Origin: Cryptomeria japonica
Lineage: Eukaryota > Streptophyta > Pinopsida > Cupressales > Cupressaceae
Assembly: GCF_030272615.1 (NCBI RefSeq)
Contig: NC_081405.1
Coordinates: 311,751,235 to 311,815,234, forward strand
Reading direction: 5' to 3'
Length of the DNA: 64,000 nt
Shown one piece after another: positions 46,633 through 58,994 of the stretch (position 1 is the first letter of the stretch; the number at the start of each line of letters is the position of its first letter). The notes under the pieces were generated by a model, which saw only the letters and a list, made by a program, of their open reading frames with translations, ran no database searches and was not told the DNA's origin. The position numbers were made by a program, and so were the translations under genes.

Positions 46633-47471
46633 ACACAAGAATATGGAAAATCATGGTATTGTACAATTTTATACCCATATTGGTATGTTTACAATGACTA
46701 ACAATGAATATTAAATTTTTTTATGTTCACTATTAACCCTAGGAAGGGTTTTGAATGTATTTGCTAAAATTGATATAACTTTTCCAAATCAGAATGAAAT
46801 CAAATGAAGAAAAGTTAAGAATGAAGTATGTTCACTCCCTTAGAATTTCCAATGAGTTTTCAAGGCTAACGAATAAATTTTCATAGTTAAAAATATAGAA
46901 AATCAGACTATCACGTTGAGAAAACTGAGAAAATTGCAGGGAACTCAAAAATTTTATTCATCTTTTTGTCAAAAATGTCTTCATACATTCAACAAATCCC
47001 TCTTGGTTGAGGATAGGCCTATTTAAAGGTCCTTTAAGCCTCCTCAATGGTTATAACCACGACTTTAACTTATTTTGACAAACTAATCCCTAATCACCCT
47101 CAAAGGTGTAAAAAGTTGCTTGGACAACTTTTGACAACATTAGCAACTTTGTCTAGAATTGATCAAAGACTCAACCTAGGATCCTCATGCCTCTAAACTA
47201 GTACAAATAGGTTCAAATAGGTCTATAAGGCCCTTACACATCATGAAACCTCATAATTGACCCACTGATACACATTTTCAATATAATGACAATTTTGACT
47301 ACATGACTTTATTAGGATTCAAAACATTATCTAATGGCCACAAGGAACTTTATTACATCAATAATGGTCATGTTTGACCTTATTAATCACTCTCCACCTA
47401 CTAAAACCTTAAAGATACAAACTTGGCCTCATTGAGGCATGAAGGCCTATTAGGTGCTCTTGCACCATACA
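46633..47471 (-). repeat. LTR-like sequence in the antisense insert
   Basis: In minus sense it starts TGTATGGTGCAAGAGCACC at 47471, has a TATA box (ACCTTTAAATAGG, about 47018-47030) and reaches a possible CA end near 46633. It lies directly after the Lys/Glu-rich minus-strand frame, as a 3' LTR would. The boundaries are inferred and there is no second copy. Confidence 0.4.
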
Positions 47472-47478
47472 CCCGACC

Positions 47479-48700
47479 TTAAAAACTTTCCAAGTCCCTT
47501 GGAACTTCTGTTCCTACAAAACAAACTTTATTAGATTCTCCTTTGTGTCCTTGCAATGGTCTCATCTCCACCTTGGGCTTATACTTGTCCTCCTCTTGAA
47601 GTCCCATGCTTTCTAGGTCACTTGGATCCTTCATGTTTGCTCTATCACCTTGAATATGTACTTCTAAACTCTGATTATCCATCATCCATCTTCCCATTCT
47701 CTGGTCTTCAAGTTTTGTCATTCCAAACCAACTCACTCTATGATTGTCCTCCATTTTTACCCTTGGCTTAACCTCCGTCAATAGTATCAACACAACTAGG
47801 AAGCAATATATGACTTCCCTTATCTCCTACCTCTTGATCTTCCTTTTCACACCTACTCTCAAGTACACCATGCTTGGTACTACTATCATTATTGCATACA
47901 ATTTCTCAACAAAAGATTTCATTAACCAAGGACAACTCTCTGCCCTTACCTCAGTCCTTCTTCTTTTCTTTGTCTCAATTGGAGACTTCACAAACTCTTT
48001 AGCCTTCTCATTGCCTAACTCTGACTTCCCTTCACTCTTAGTCCCTATCCTCATAGAGACCTCTAACAAATTATTTAACCCCTTTACTTCACCCTTGATG
48101 ATGACAACCTCTTCTTCATACTCTCACTGTCCTTTTCACACTTCCCTTCATTGTCTCATGCCTTTCTGGTTGGCTTACTATCATCTTTCCATCCTTCATA
48201 ACCTCTCTACGTATGCTAAGGCCTTTCATCAAACCTTTACCTTCTTCCATCAATGTATTCTTAGTGACATTCTTAATCTGCACTGTCTTTTCAATCTCAG
48301 TGCCTCCTCTGCCTATCATGCTCTCCCCTTGGTTTACTTCAACCAACTTCTTCTCCATTACATGTTATTTCATTTGGCATTCTTTCTAATTCACTTCCAA
48401 CTCATTTTCCATCTTTATCACTGTATTTTCAACAAGATAACTCACTGGTTTTTCAGTATTATAACCCACTGTCATAGTGGCACTTAGTTGTCCTATACCT
48501 TTTTCCATCTCCAATGGACACATTATAGTCCCAATCATGATCTTATAATCTTCAAGCCTTTCAAGACTTGTTCCTTTGTGATCATCTTTGATACCTTCAT
48601 CGTTTACATTTACCTCATTTTTATGACCTCCTTATCCCTAGGCCTGTCAACCTCATCTCCATATACTTGCTGCTTTACACCTTCTTGTGTTGCAGAGGTG
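47479..48700 (-). pseudogene. Lys/Glu-rich ORF remnant, function unknown
   Basis: Three frame segments on the minus strand (about 48700-48380, 48358-48116, 48069-47479) join with frameshifts into some 390 residues of charged sequence rich in Lys, Glu, Met and Val. It includes 'GTIMCPLEMEKGIGQLSATM', 'KSEGKSELGNEKAKEFVKSP' and near the end 'DPSDLESMGLQEEDKYKPK'. I do not recognise the family. Being followed at once by an LTR-like sequence, it is probably the last frame of a Gypsy-type element inserted antisense into G. The long hydrophobic open frame on the opposite strand (47744-48487) is its shadow. Confidence 0.45.
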
Positions 48701-49540
48701 TAGAGATCACAAAATATCCTTGAATCCAAAGAAGTATGTTTCATGTGTTACATAGGGGAATTTACTAGGGCATCTTGTTTCTAAAGACGACATTAAAATC
48801 GATCTAGACAAAGTTAGGGCCATTCAATAGTTAAGTCTCCCATCTAATAGAAGTGGTGTAAATCCTTCTTCGGATAGGTAAACTTTCTCAAGAGGTTCGT
48901 GCTTGATTTCGCTAAGATTACAAAACATATAGTGGAGATGATGAGTGAAATGTAGATATTTAAGTGGAATGAAGAAGAAAAGAAAGCCTTTGAAATTGTG
49001 AAGGAGGCAATCACACAAGCACCCACTTTGATAAATCCAGACTTCCAGAAGGAGTTCATCATTTATTGCCTATGCTTTTGAGCACACAATGTTGGGTATT
49101 TTGTTACAAAAGAATAAACAAAATATGAAAGTTCCCATTGCCTTTATGAGTGTGCCACTTAAAAAGCATGAACTTATATATTCATTGATAGAGAAATAAA
49201 CATTTGCTATGGTTAAGATTGTTAAACATTTCAAATATTATATCTTGCATTCTCACTCTGTCGTTTTTGTACCTAACCCAATTGTTAAAAGTATTTTAAC
49301 TCAGCAAGATGTGGGAATGAATAATTGAGCTACTTGGGTTTCTAAAATACAGAAGTTCGATCTGGACATTAAGACAACAAAGCTAGTTTGGGGTCAAAGC
49401 TTATATCGATTAATAGCAGAGAACAAAGAAGATGGAGGTGAATAACTACCAACAATCCTATTAGTTAGCTTGCAGGATCCATGGTTCATGGATGTAGCTC
49501 ATTATCTAACATATGGAGAATGCCTAGATTATCTCACTCT
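48692..49540 (+). pseudogene. Gypsy G end of reverse transcriptase and RNase H
   Basis: Picks up abruptly at RCRDHKISLNPKKY, which in Gypsy elements lies just after the catalytic palm, followed by GHLVSKDDIKIDLDKVRAI and the tether. RNase H follows from about 48,960 with KAFEIVKEAITQAPTL and, in a shifted frame, 'KHFKYYILHSHSVVFV'. At least six stops and two frameshifts. The palm with YxDD is absent. Confidence 0.75.
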
Positions 49541-50743
49541 AAGAGAAAAAAGGAACCTATGATTGAAGGCAACAAATATGTAATTTTTGATGATGTGTTG
49601 TACAAAAAAGGCCTAGATGGAACCTTTTTGAGGTGTGTGGACAAATAACATCAGGAAAAGCTCTTGAGGGCATTCCATGATGAGGCTTGTGGTGGTCATT
49701 ACTCATCCACAGTCACAACTATCAAAACTCTCAAAAATTGTTATTATTGGCTGGGTATGTTAAGAGATGCATACAAATAGGTGGTCAATTGTGAGAAATG
49801 TATATTGTTCTCTAGAAAGCCATAGCCATAGTTAGTAGCATTACCACTAAGGCCTATTGTTATAGAGGAGCCCTTCAAAAAATAAGGTTTAGAATTTATT
49901 CGACCCCTCACACCACCTTCCAGTGCTGAACACATCCATATTTTGACAACCACCGATTATTTTACTCAGAGGGTGGAAGCGATCCCAGTAAAGAAGACCA
50001 CTTATGAGATCATTTGCAATTTCTTCAAAGAAAACATATTGGTACGTTTTTGTGTTCCTTAGAAGATTGTAATAGATAATGCCTCTAATTTCTCTTCATT
50101 AGAGTTGGCTATGTTTAGTTATGACCACGGTATCTCACTTTCCCATTTATCAGATTATTATCCTCAAGGGAATGAACAAGTTGAGTCCAACAATAAGAAT
50201 TTGATAGCTATCATGAGGAAGCTGGTGAGTGATAATTCCAAGGATTGGCATAAAAGGCTTTATGAAGCACTTTGGGCCGATAGAACATAACTTAAGAGGG
50301 CAATAGGGATGGCACCTTTTGAACTGATATATGGGATAGGAGCTCAATTGTCACTCCCTTTGGAGTTATCTGCAACCAAGTTGCAAAAGGTGATTACAGA
50401 TCAATAATTTCAATATTCCTTGGAGAAGAGGGTAATGTACTTGACCAAGATAGATGAAGAGAGAAGTGAGCTTGTGGATCACATCACAACTCATCAAGCT
50501 TGTGTTAAAAAGATTTTTGATTGAAAAGCCAGACCAAGAAAGTTCATGCAAGGAGATCAAATATTGCTATGGGACAGAAGGAGAGAACCAAAAGGAGCTC
50601 ACAGTAAATTTGACTCTCTCTGGAAAGGACCATTCAGAATTCATCAGGTATTGGGACCTAACTCGTTTAAATTAGAATACCTAGATGGGACAATTCTGCC
50701 CCTGTCTTATAATGGGCACGATCTTAAGCTCTATCAATTGTAA
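49541..50743 (+). pseudogene. Gypsy G integrase
   Basis: Zinc-binding part: HDEACGGHY ... CEKC. Core: GLEFIRPLTPPSS (first Asp replaced by Glu), VIDNASNFSS (second Asp kept) and NEQVESNNKNL (Glu kept). It continues through 'AIGMAPFELIYG' to the C-terminal 'GPFRIHQVLGPNSFKLEYLDG' and stops at 50743. The stops include TAG and TAA codons scattered through the domain. There is no chromodomain at the C-terminus, consistent with a non-chromovirus Gypsy lineage. Confidence 0.85.
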
Positions 50744-51505
50744 AATAGGAGTCACCCATTCTTGTACATAGTCCTTTGTTTTGTCATTTTATTGTTGTCA
50801 ATTTTGGTTGTGTGGTTTTGGTGTGTCTCGATCATTTTCTCCGTGTTTCTAAGTTTTTATATAACCAAAGATTCTAAGTTCGTCGCCTGGTCCATTACAT
50901 TCTCGGTCCCTAGTCAGAGTCGATTGTTACCCCTATTTTTGCACATGTTTAATTTCTCCATAATTTCCATTTCAAGCAAAAATAGAGTACATTAATACCA
51001 TCCTGATGTTGTTTCATTATGAATCCCTCTTGTTTTGGCCTTTATGTGCCGAAGTGTTCCTTTTGAACCTCCTACTTGAACCTATGTGTAAGTTCAATAG
51101 TTCATTGGCTCAAAGTTCATCCTGTGTGTGTATGTGTTGAGTCCAAGTTTTAAGTGTGCAGGAGGAATCTCAATGGTGAGTGAACTTGAACATTTGAACC
51201 TTTCATCTCGGTTCAAATGTTCGGAAGTTCAAAGCCCATGGTGCAAGCAAATATAAAGGTGAGTAATGAATGGAGGGAAATGGTTAATAAAAGGAGGAAT
51301 ATTTTGGGAATCTCGAGAACTTAAATATTAAAAAGTTTCCATAAACAAAAGTGATCATTAAATGGTAAGCGCCTTTAGTAGAGTGACTTGTAATTAATAC
51401 AAGTGTTAGAATTATATCACTTCGACATTAACCCAAGACGAGTGGATTTTATGTTTGAAGCATGGAAATTATGAAGCCAGATTTTAAGCCTTTTATAGAT
51501 TTCAA

Positions 51506-54500
51506 ATGAATTGCTCTATCATTAAGAAGCTAAAATTGGCAAGAAAGGTAAATCATCGCCATGAGGCATGTATGTCCAAAATTAGAACTAATCTCGTATG
51601 TTCTTTACCTGAATTTGGGGATACTTCTTTAGGTCAAGATAGTCTAGAAGACTTTTTAGAAAGAGCTAGAAATCCTACAAGTTCCCATATGATGGAGAAA
51701 ATTGTTAATAGTGGGCGTATAGAAGTCATTGCTTTTCTCACGGTTGTGCGATGTGCATAATTGGTTCTTGAATGTATGAATAGGTATGATCCAAAGCATA
51801 GGTGCATTAGGTCTACAGAAGGGGGTGTATTGTTGAATGTAAATAGAGACACCATAATGGTCGTAGTGAAGATTCCTCCAAAAGAACCTTAAGCAGACTG
51901 GACCATAACTTCATCCTATGGTTTCTTTTTTGAGAAGAAGGCCCAATATAGGAGTGTAATTGCTAGAAATTGGCTTTTGAAATTCCAAAAGGGTGGTTCA
52001 AGGTTATCCAAGCCGTTGATGGGAGAACACCTTATTAAGAAGGTTAGAGATATTGGAATTTTGTTGCATAGAGTGAAAGGTAACCAAAAAGCCTTTTTAT
52101 GGGAAGATTGGATGTACTTTTTCATCAAGTGCTCTTAGAAGGAGAGTGGTATTTAGAATGGATGAAACGCATTGGTTAAAGACTTCATTAAGGCCTAACT
52201 AATTGTCTTGGGAATAAAAATTTCTACATGTCTTCTTATCTTTTCTATTGTTTAGCTTACATAAGACCATGACAAGGAATATAGCATGAACCACTAGTCG
52301 AAGGAATGAAAATTTATGAGTATCACCCTCATTTACAATTGCAGAGATGTTATGAAAATTTTAGAAGGGTGAATGATGTTTTTATAGGTAGATTAGTTCA
52401 TGAGTTGCAGGGAAATGTCAATAGAAGATTGTCAGACGAAGCTATGCAGCTAATAAGTACTTATGGTAGCTATTTCATTCAATTTCCCAGATTTAAATAT
52501 GCTAGGGTGGGAGGTTTTGAAGGTGAACCATTCAGATTGCCACGATACACCTTAGACCATTTTTTGTGGATTGAAATTTGTAGGCAATTGGCTCACATTG
52601 ATAGAAAATCAATAGCAAAGAAAAATTCAGCTATTTCCTTCCCTGTTGAACTAGAGTATTATATTTATAAGTCAGTTTCTAATGCTTTGAACTTGGAAGC
52701 AAAGTTCAAAAAGTTTAATTTGTAGTATTATACAGCTCGCCCAAATTTTGACAGTAAAGGTTATGCAAAAGCCCATTTGAGCCTTAGGGTAGTTTTTTCT
52801 CACATTCCTTAGTTGGAGGATTTTTGGGAGGATTGCTATGATGAATTCAAAGTCAAAAGGAGATGTGGTTCAGGCTCACTGTGAACCAAATTGTTACTCT
52901 CAAATTGGAGATGAATGTTTCTAAGTTTAGAAATGAAGGAGAGGATGTGGTAGACCCGCAATATGCTAAAAAGGTTCAGGGTCATCGTATCCCAAAGATT
53001 GACTGGGATAAAGATGAAGAAGATCAAATGTAGCTTAGGACATTCCCTATGATAAGAAGAACTGAATAATGGTTAAGGGACCAATGGATTGGAAAAATGA
53101 TGATCAAAGATCCTCCTTCACAGGCCCCAATTATTTCATCTAATGAATCTATTCGATCTTGTCGTGTAGGTGTTATTAAATTTAAAATTGAAGGTAAAAA
53201 TTTCAAGAAATCAAAGGAATCCTTGGTGAGCCAACTACCTATCTACACTACTCAATCCAGGAGTAAGAGTAAAAGAAGGAGAAGTCCAGACAATAAGGTG
53301 ATCATTGATTTAGAGGCACTTCAAGAGGTTGAAGACATAATGGCTGATCAAAACTAGGAAATGCCTACAGTGGTGAATATTAATGCAGAGAAACCACTTG
53401 AAGAAGTTTCAGATCCTATAAGCACTGTGGTGGTAATAAACATGACACCCAACTAGGCTCCTCTAGATAAAAGTGATGCATCCAGTACCCCTCGATGGCT
53501 GGAAGACTCTTTCAATAGCAAGAAAAGGAATGTGGTACCAATATCTCTATCAATCGAAGACATGGTAAAAAAATGTTTAGGGAAAACTCCCAAGTTCAAG
53601 AAATTGAAAACTACTTCAAGGGTGGATTTCGATCCAGACACAAGAAACTAGATTACAGAGGTAGCCCATCCAATAACAGATGAAGAGGTAGAAAACCCCA
53701 CAGATAAAGAATTTACTATTGAAAAGATCAACCTGGGACTACCTCAAGAGCTACAAATGTACATCACTTGGAAGCCTCTAAGACCATAAAGATAATCACT
53801 AGGACTTGGGAAGGATGAAAAAGATAAATAAGAGCTGAAGCAGACGTTGAGGTTAATGGATGAATACATTGAAGCAATTCATAAACCCAACCTTCAACCA
53901 ATAACTCAGCTGCCTACGCCTTTTGACCCCAAATCCCCAATCAATCAAAAGATGTTGGGTTAGATTCAAAGAAGCAATATGGCAACTGAGGTATTTCTAG
54001 ATTGGATGGGAGTGATTCAAGAAGGTACAAGATACATTAGATATTTGAGAAAAGTATATGAAGATATCATGGTGGTGATCAAAGAGTTGGAAACAGAAAT
54101 GACCTCATGGAAAAAAGAAGAAGCCAAATGGACAACAATGATTACTCAAATGAGAAAAATTCAAAAGTATGGTGTAATTAAATTTTTAGTAGAGAAGGTT
54201 GTGCCTGGCTTAGATGATAATGTGTTATATGTATGCAAGAAAAGCATAGAATGGAGGAATTCGATTGTGAAACAGGGACACGAGGAATTTGTTAGGTTAT
54301 TGAAAGAATTAATAAAACTCACTCTGTCAATGAAGAATGATCTAAAATGTATTGATGTCAAATGTTTAAAATATGATGGTAAAACCATAGAGGCTACATA
54401 TATCATAATTCAATCTTTCAAAGAAAAGATTGATTATGTAAAAGAGGCAAAAATATTGACAACAAAAGATTTCTCCAGGGTGGCAAAAATAAAGTCTTTG

Positions 54501-54714
54501 TTAACCCTATGCATCAATTACCTGGACAATCATGCGAATAGGGCGGCACAAGTTTGGTGGGACAAGTAAGTATGGAAGCAAAAAATTACTCATATTGGGC
54601 TTTCTAACTTTGTGGTCATTCAAAAATTCTTCGTAGCTCATCTGGAGGGGAAACATGTCACCACCGCAACACAGAATCAACCTAGAGGTTCCACATCACA
54701 ACACCAACCTTGAT
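51506..54714 (+). pseudogene. Long accessory ORF downstream of Gypsy G integrase, unknown function
   Basis: From 51506 to 54714 one coding-like track of about 1,000 residues can be followed across stops and a few frameshifts. The segments are 51506-51760, continuing to about 52140; 52306-52725 (HPHLQLQRCYENFRRVNDVF ...); 53097-53357 and its continuation with a basic KSKRRRSPDNK patch; then 53979-54569, which is highly charged and probably coiled-coil (KELETEMTSWKKEEAKW). It ends at a TGA near 54712. I do not recognise a family. The position between integrase and LTR is where env-like or other extra frames sit in Athila and Tat elements. No transmembrane segment is evident, so an envelope protein is unlikely. 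Confidence 0.55.
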
Positions 54715-55424
54715 TGTGCTAGCAAATTTTGACCTCTTGTTTAATTTATTTAGATATGTTCTAGAATAGTTTTAGTTATGCAAAAACTTAATTTTACTTT
54801 AGGGCAGGGTTAAGTGACTCCGTGTCTCAAAGACAGTTAGCCTATGATTGGCTATATATATGTTTTAAAATGACTTTGAAAAGGGCCGAGAGTTTTTGGG
54901 GCCTTATAGACTTAGTATTTTCTTTTTTGATACCTGATGTTCTGAAAAAGACTTTCTATCTGTGAATGGAATGAATGAATGATTATGAGAGGCTTAAATC
55001 TGTGTGTTTGAGTTGATGAAAATAAATTTTTGTGTGGATTTATTTTTCAATATGATAGTTGTTCATTGCTTTGGAAATTCATCATATATCTGAGTAGAGC
55101 TGGTTGGTTTATAAGCTCATTTTGATTAATTTTATCAGAAGTTAGACAGAGTCTGTGTGCTTTGTTTATTGAGATCGATTTCATGAAAGATCATATTCAT
55201 AACATGTCTATGTATGAATGGTAGTTTGCCTTTAGTACTTTCTGGTAAAAAGTATGCTTGTAAGTTTATTTTCTGTTTAAGTCATTAATTAAATATCATA
55301 AAGGGAGTTGTACCTCAATTTAGAGGGAAATTATTTATAGTTTACCCAACTGACTGGTTATTGATTTGATCTTTATAAAGGGTTTCAGAGTCAGGTACAC
55401 ATATGATTGTTTAGGAAAAATCTA
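54715..55424 (+). repeat. Probable 3' end / LTR of Gypsy G
   Basis: Non-coding sequence after the accessory frame with a purine-rich tract (tagggcaggg, about 54804), a TATA-like GGCTATATATATG (about 54850) and transcript-like sequence after it. No duplicate LTR is available to fix the ends. Confidence 0.35.
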
Positions 55425-55640
55425 TTAACCAACAAGAGGAAAACCAATACGGTCTGCCTCTACCTGAGAAATCCATGATGAATCTTCAACTGGTCTACCT
55501 ATCCACTTCACAAGATACTCTTTGTACTGGTTGCTCTGGGTGCTTAATAAAGTCCGTTCTAGATTGCCTCCATCGCAATTGTGTTGTTTCTATTGTGTAA
55601 CTCTTTCTACAAGGTCCAGATTGTTATCTTTGAGGACTTA
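55425..55640 (-). pseudogene. Chromodomain remnant of a Gypsy chromovirus integrase
   Basis: Minus strand reads 'QYKEYLVKWIGRPVEDSSW' followed by ISQVEADRIGF and a stop at 55425-55427. The YLVKW...W spacing is that of the C-terminal chromodomain of chromovirus integrases, which binds modified histones to guide insertion. The upstream part (to about 55640) is weakly readable with shifted frames. The rest of the element is not seen to the right, so this is a small fragment. Confidence 0.6.
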
Positions 55641-56600
55641 TTCCTACCGCTACTACACTAGAGTAGCTTGTTGTAATGAAATTTATTGTAAGTTCAACAA
55701 AACATTTTCAAGTTCGCTTATCATGTTTATTGCATCAAGATTAACTTGTTGGTGGTCTTTACATATTCTTTTAAATGCACATCATTGACTTGTCTACTTT
55801 TTCCATTTAGGAACTATAATACCTTGTTGCAACATATGTGTTAAGCATAAATTGTGCATAGATATATTTGCTTTCAGTAGTTGTGGGATTTTTTTTGCAA
55901 ATCTATTGTTGTATATTTGTGATGCCTTTGTTTGTAGGAGAAGATTGGGTCTATGGATTATGGCTTTAAAGCAATTACCTACTCATCCTCGGTGGTGTCC
56001 ATTTATTTTAAGAATATTTAAAAGGTGAATGATATATTATAGTTTTCTTTTTGAAATTTGACAAAGATATTGCTAGCCATTGAAATTATGTTTTGGTTCT
56101 TCTCCGCTAATGATTCAAGTATTGTTGTTTTTTAAATTAGTGGGAATGGGAAATTACATTTGTAAGTTTATTTTCTTGATTTACTATATTTCTTTATATG
56201 ATGATGCTAGTCTAGTGTGGCTATGCTAAGTTGCAAATGTTCAATGTCACAAGTAATGTACTTGTCAACAAACTCTATAATATTTGTATAGCTATATTTG
56301 TTGTAGATTGGTGCATTTTTCACCCATATGAAGAAATGATCATGTTTAATTTCCTCAATTTTGAAATTCAACTACAAAAAAGTAGTCTAAGACATTTCTA
56401 AAGAAAGAGTCCTATGTAAATATCAGATTTTTCATTGTATTTATCCTATGTCTATAATAGCACATGCATAAGTGACTAGATCTTTTTTTTATGAGTTGTA
56501 ATTTATGACTTTGATTTTTGTTATAACTTTCTTGTTGTTTGAGTGTTGATTGATGCAAGTTATGTAACTCTTCAAGCATATTTTACTATGATAAGGACAT
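55641..56600. other. No gene recognised
   Basis: T-rich on the plus strand, with no supported feature. Confidence 0.45.
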
Positions 56601-58141
56601 TGTTGAACACACCACAATACTAAGAGGGGAGTGAATAAGTCTTGAGAAAATCCTTAAAAAAATTCAATCACAAACACTTATCAATTATCTTTATCTATCC
56701 AAACACTAATGAAAGATGAAGCAATAAACATCAAACACATGAACACCAAATTTTTATGTGGAAAACCCAACATAGGAAAAACCATAGTGAGAATCATACT
56801 CACTATATGAATAATTGAATACAATGTCTTAGGCACAAGGCCAAGGAAGCTCACCACTCCTAATTTGGACTAGAAGTTTAAGGTGCACAACCTTAGGGCG
56901 AGATACAATGGACTTGCCAGATAAGACACGTGATCCCATGACAAGATATAAATCTACACAAGCTGCCAAAAGGATTCATTGTCTTCTAGAAGACATAGAG
57001 GAATGATGGATTTAAATGCATAAGATCTCCTGATCATAAAACTATCATTGAACCTCCAATTCAAGCATCCAATATCATTGCAAACACAAAGCACACATTT
57101 GTTGCCTAAAAAATTTGTCATACTGAAAGATATGATCATCAAGGCTCATTACAAATTGATATTCACACTTCTATTCATCACATATATTTCCACATCACTT
57201 TCAATCATTCCATGCACAAATTCATACATTCACACATTTATTTATATCAACTTATTCACCAAAACTCTTAATTAGGTCAACAACAAACAAAATAAACATA
57301 ATTTACATAGGGTTGGCCACCCTGAGAAACTATGCTAAATGTGGTCCACTCTAAGAGATAAAGAGGACCCAAATACATCATAATATATCTCCCTAATTTA
57401 ATTCTAATGAACCACACACAACAACACATCTTCCAAAGTCGACATCAAACATAACACATAGTTAAATAGTAAAGTACATTAACTAGTTAGCTAAAAAATA
57501 TTATCCAATGCAAATGACAATGCAGTTCTTCACATGCCATGGTAAGACCCATAATAACACCTTAACACAACCTCCAATGCATATCCAAACCAAAAGAGTA
57601 TGACCCAAATAAGATGAACCAACTAAGTCAACTAGAGACCAACACAAATGATAACACCAAACGACATAACAAAATAACTTCACTTACAGAGGAAACCAAT
57701 TATTGAATCCTGAACTTGAATATTGCACAAACAATATGAACATATCCTCCAAGTTGCAACACATGAAGCAACACTACAGAGTGATGTAGAGCATTCTCCA
57801 TCCACCAATCCTAACAGACAACCTCATTGTCAACAAATTGCAATAACCAACTTCAAAATCTGAATTGTCAAGGACCTAAAAACATAATAGTGCAATATTC
57901 ATAAAACATAATTAAATCCAAAACTGCAATCTATCATCTTCAAAACTAGAGCATTTTCCCATAAAGACTTCAAATTCTCTTTCCTACATATTTCAGCTTC
58001 CAATACTACCACCTTTTGGAAAACACCACATATTCACTCCATATCACCACCTAACATCATAAGAACATTTGAACACTCATTTTTAGACCTTTACACATCA
58101 GACAACAATCCACACATATTAGATTGACATTAATGACAACA
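56601..58141 (-). repeat. Copia-type LTR, probably solo
   Basis: Starts TGTTGAACAC and ends 'ttaatgacaaca', so in sense it starts TGTTGTCATTAATGTCAA, close to the LTR start of Copia C. Near its left end it has 'gaggggagtgaat' and 'ggaaaaaccatagtgagaa', matching the same places in the LTRs of C and D. No Copia coding sequence flanks it on either side. The bases outside (GACAT and TTGAG) do not form a target duplication. Confidence 0.6.
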
Positions 58142-58994
58142 TTGAGTTCTCGCATTGCTAACAAACATAAGACCCTTTTATGTGATTGTAGAATGATTAT
58201 CATTATCAATCAAAACGATACTAAAATGAATAATTATATGTTGCTTATAGGAATCTATCAAATAATAGACTAAATGGTGACATACCAAATTTATCTACCT
58301 CGAATGAGCTCAAATACATGTACGCGAATGATATAAAAAAAATACTTTTGTTTAAGAAATTATTTTACTATTTCAACATGTTAAATTCATTTAAATCTTA
58401 GAGACTTGAGCAAAAATTCCTACAATTCATTCAAACTCCCTCCTTGGTTAACCAACTTACAACCTATTTCCTTGTTGCAGGAGTTCTGAGTTGATTTCAA
58501 ATTATTTTATGGGACTATAATTGTTGGTAATAGTGATATTTTTTATTTTGTGCATTTTTAGGGAGTTCCTATTTGTTCATTGTGACAACTTGGGCCTATT
58601 GTGGCTTTTTGAGTGGAATGTCATAGCATCTTCGATTTGATCATCCAACCATAGGTCTAAAACTACCTTAATATTGCTTTATATTTCATAAATTTCAGTG
58701 TTAAATCTATTTGCAAATTTGTATCAAAATTGTGTGATGATATGTTTGTTGAAAGACAAAAAGTTCTAATGAAAATGTGACATCAAATGATTATGCATTA
58801 AAAGATTCAAATTTGATTTTTTCATTAGCAACTTTATCTTGTCATTTGTTATATTAACAAAGTTTTCAAAAAAAATTAAGGGTATATCTTACATAACATT
58901 TCAATTAATTGTAAAATTTAATGTTGTTTCCCTCTAAAGAAATGACATCTTTAATTCCTTTGAGTATGGTTCTAAATCCAAGACTTAACACAAA
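58142..58994. other. No gene recognised
   Basis: A+T-rich; may include unreadable LINE sequence upstream of the fragment at 58995. Confidence 0.4.

Larger units (their letters stand above)
44279..55424 (+). mobile_element. Gypsy element G (Tat-like), degenerate, with nested insert
   Basis: Plus-strand remains in the order protease, additional RNase H, spacer, [antisense insert], end of RT, RNase H, integrase, long accessory frame, probable LTR. An extra RNase H next to the polyprotein is a Tat-lineage feature as I know it, though its position before RT is unusual. Gag and the 5' LTR are missing, replaced by Copia C. All frames have stops. The 3' boundary is uncertain. Confidence 0.75.

Noticed and set aside
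47744-48487. 247-codon plus-strand open frame, very hydrophobic, resembling a multi-pass membrane protein
   Set aside because: It is the complement of a Lys/Glu-rich minus-strand frame; Leu/Phe/Ser/His-rich composition is the expected shadow, and there is no signal or family motif.
51506-54714. Possible envelope gene of an endogenous retrovirus-like Gypsy
   Set aside because: No signal peptide, transmembrane segment or Cys pattern; highly charged and coiled-coil-like instead.
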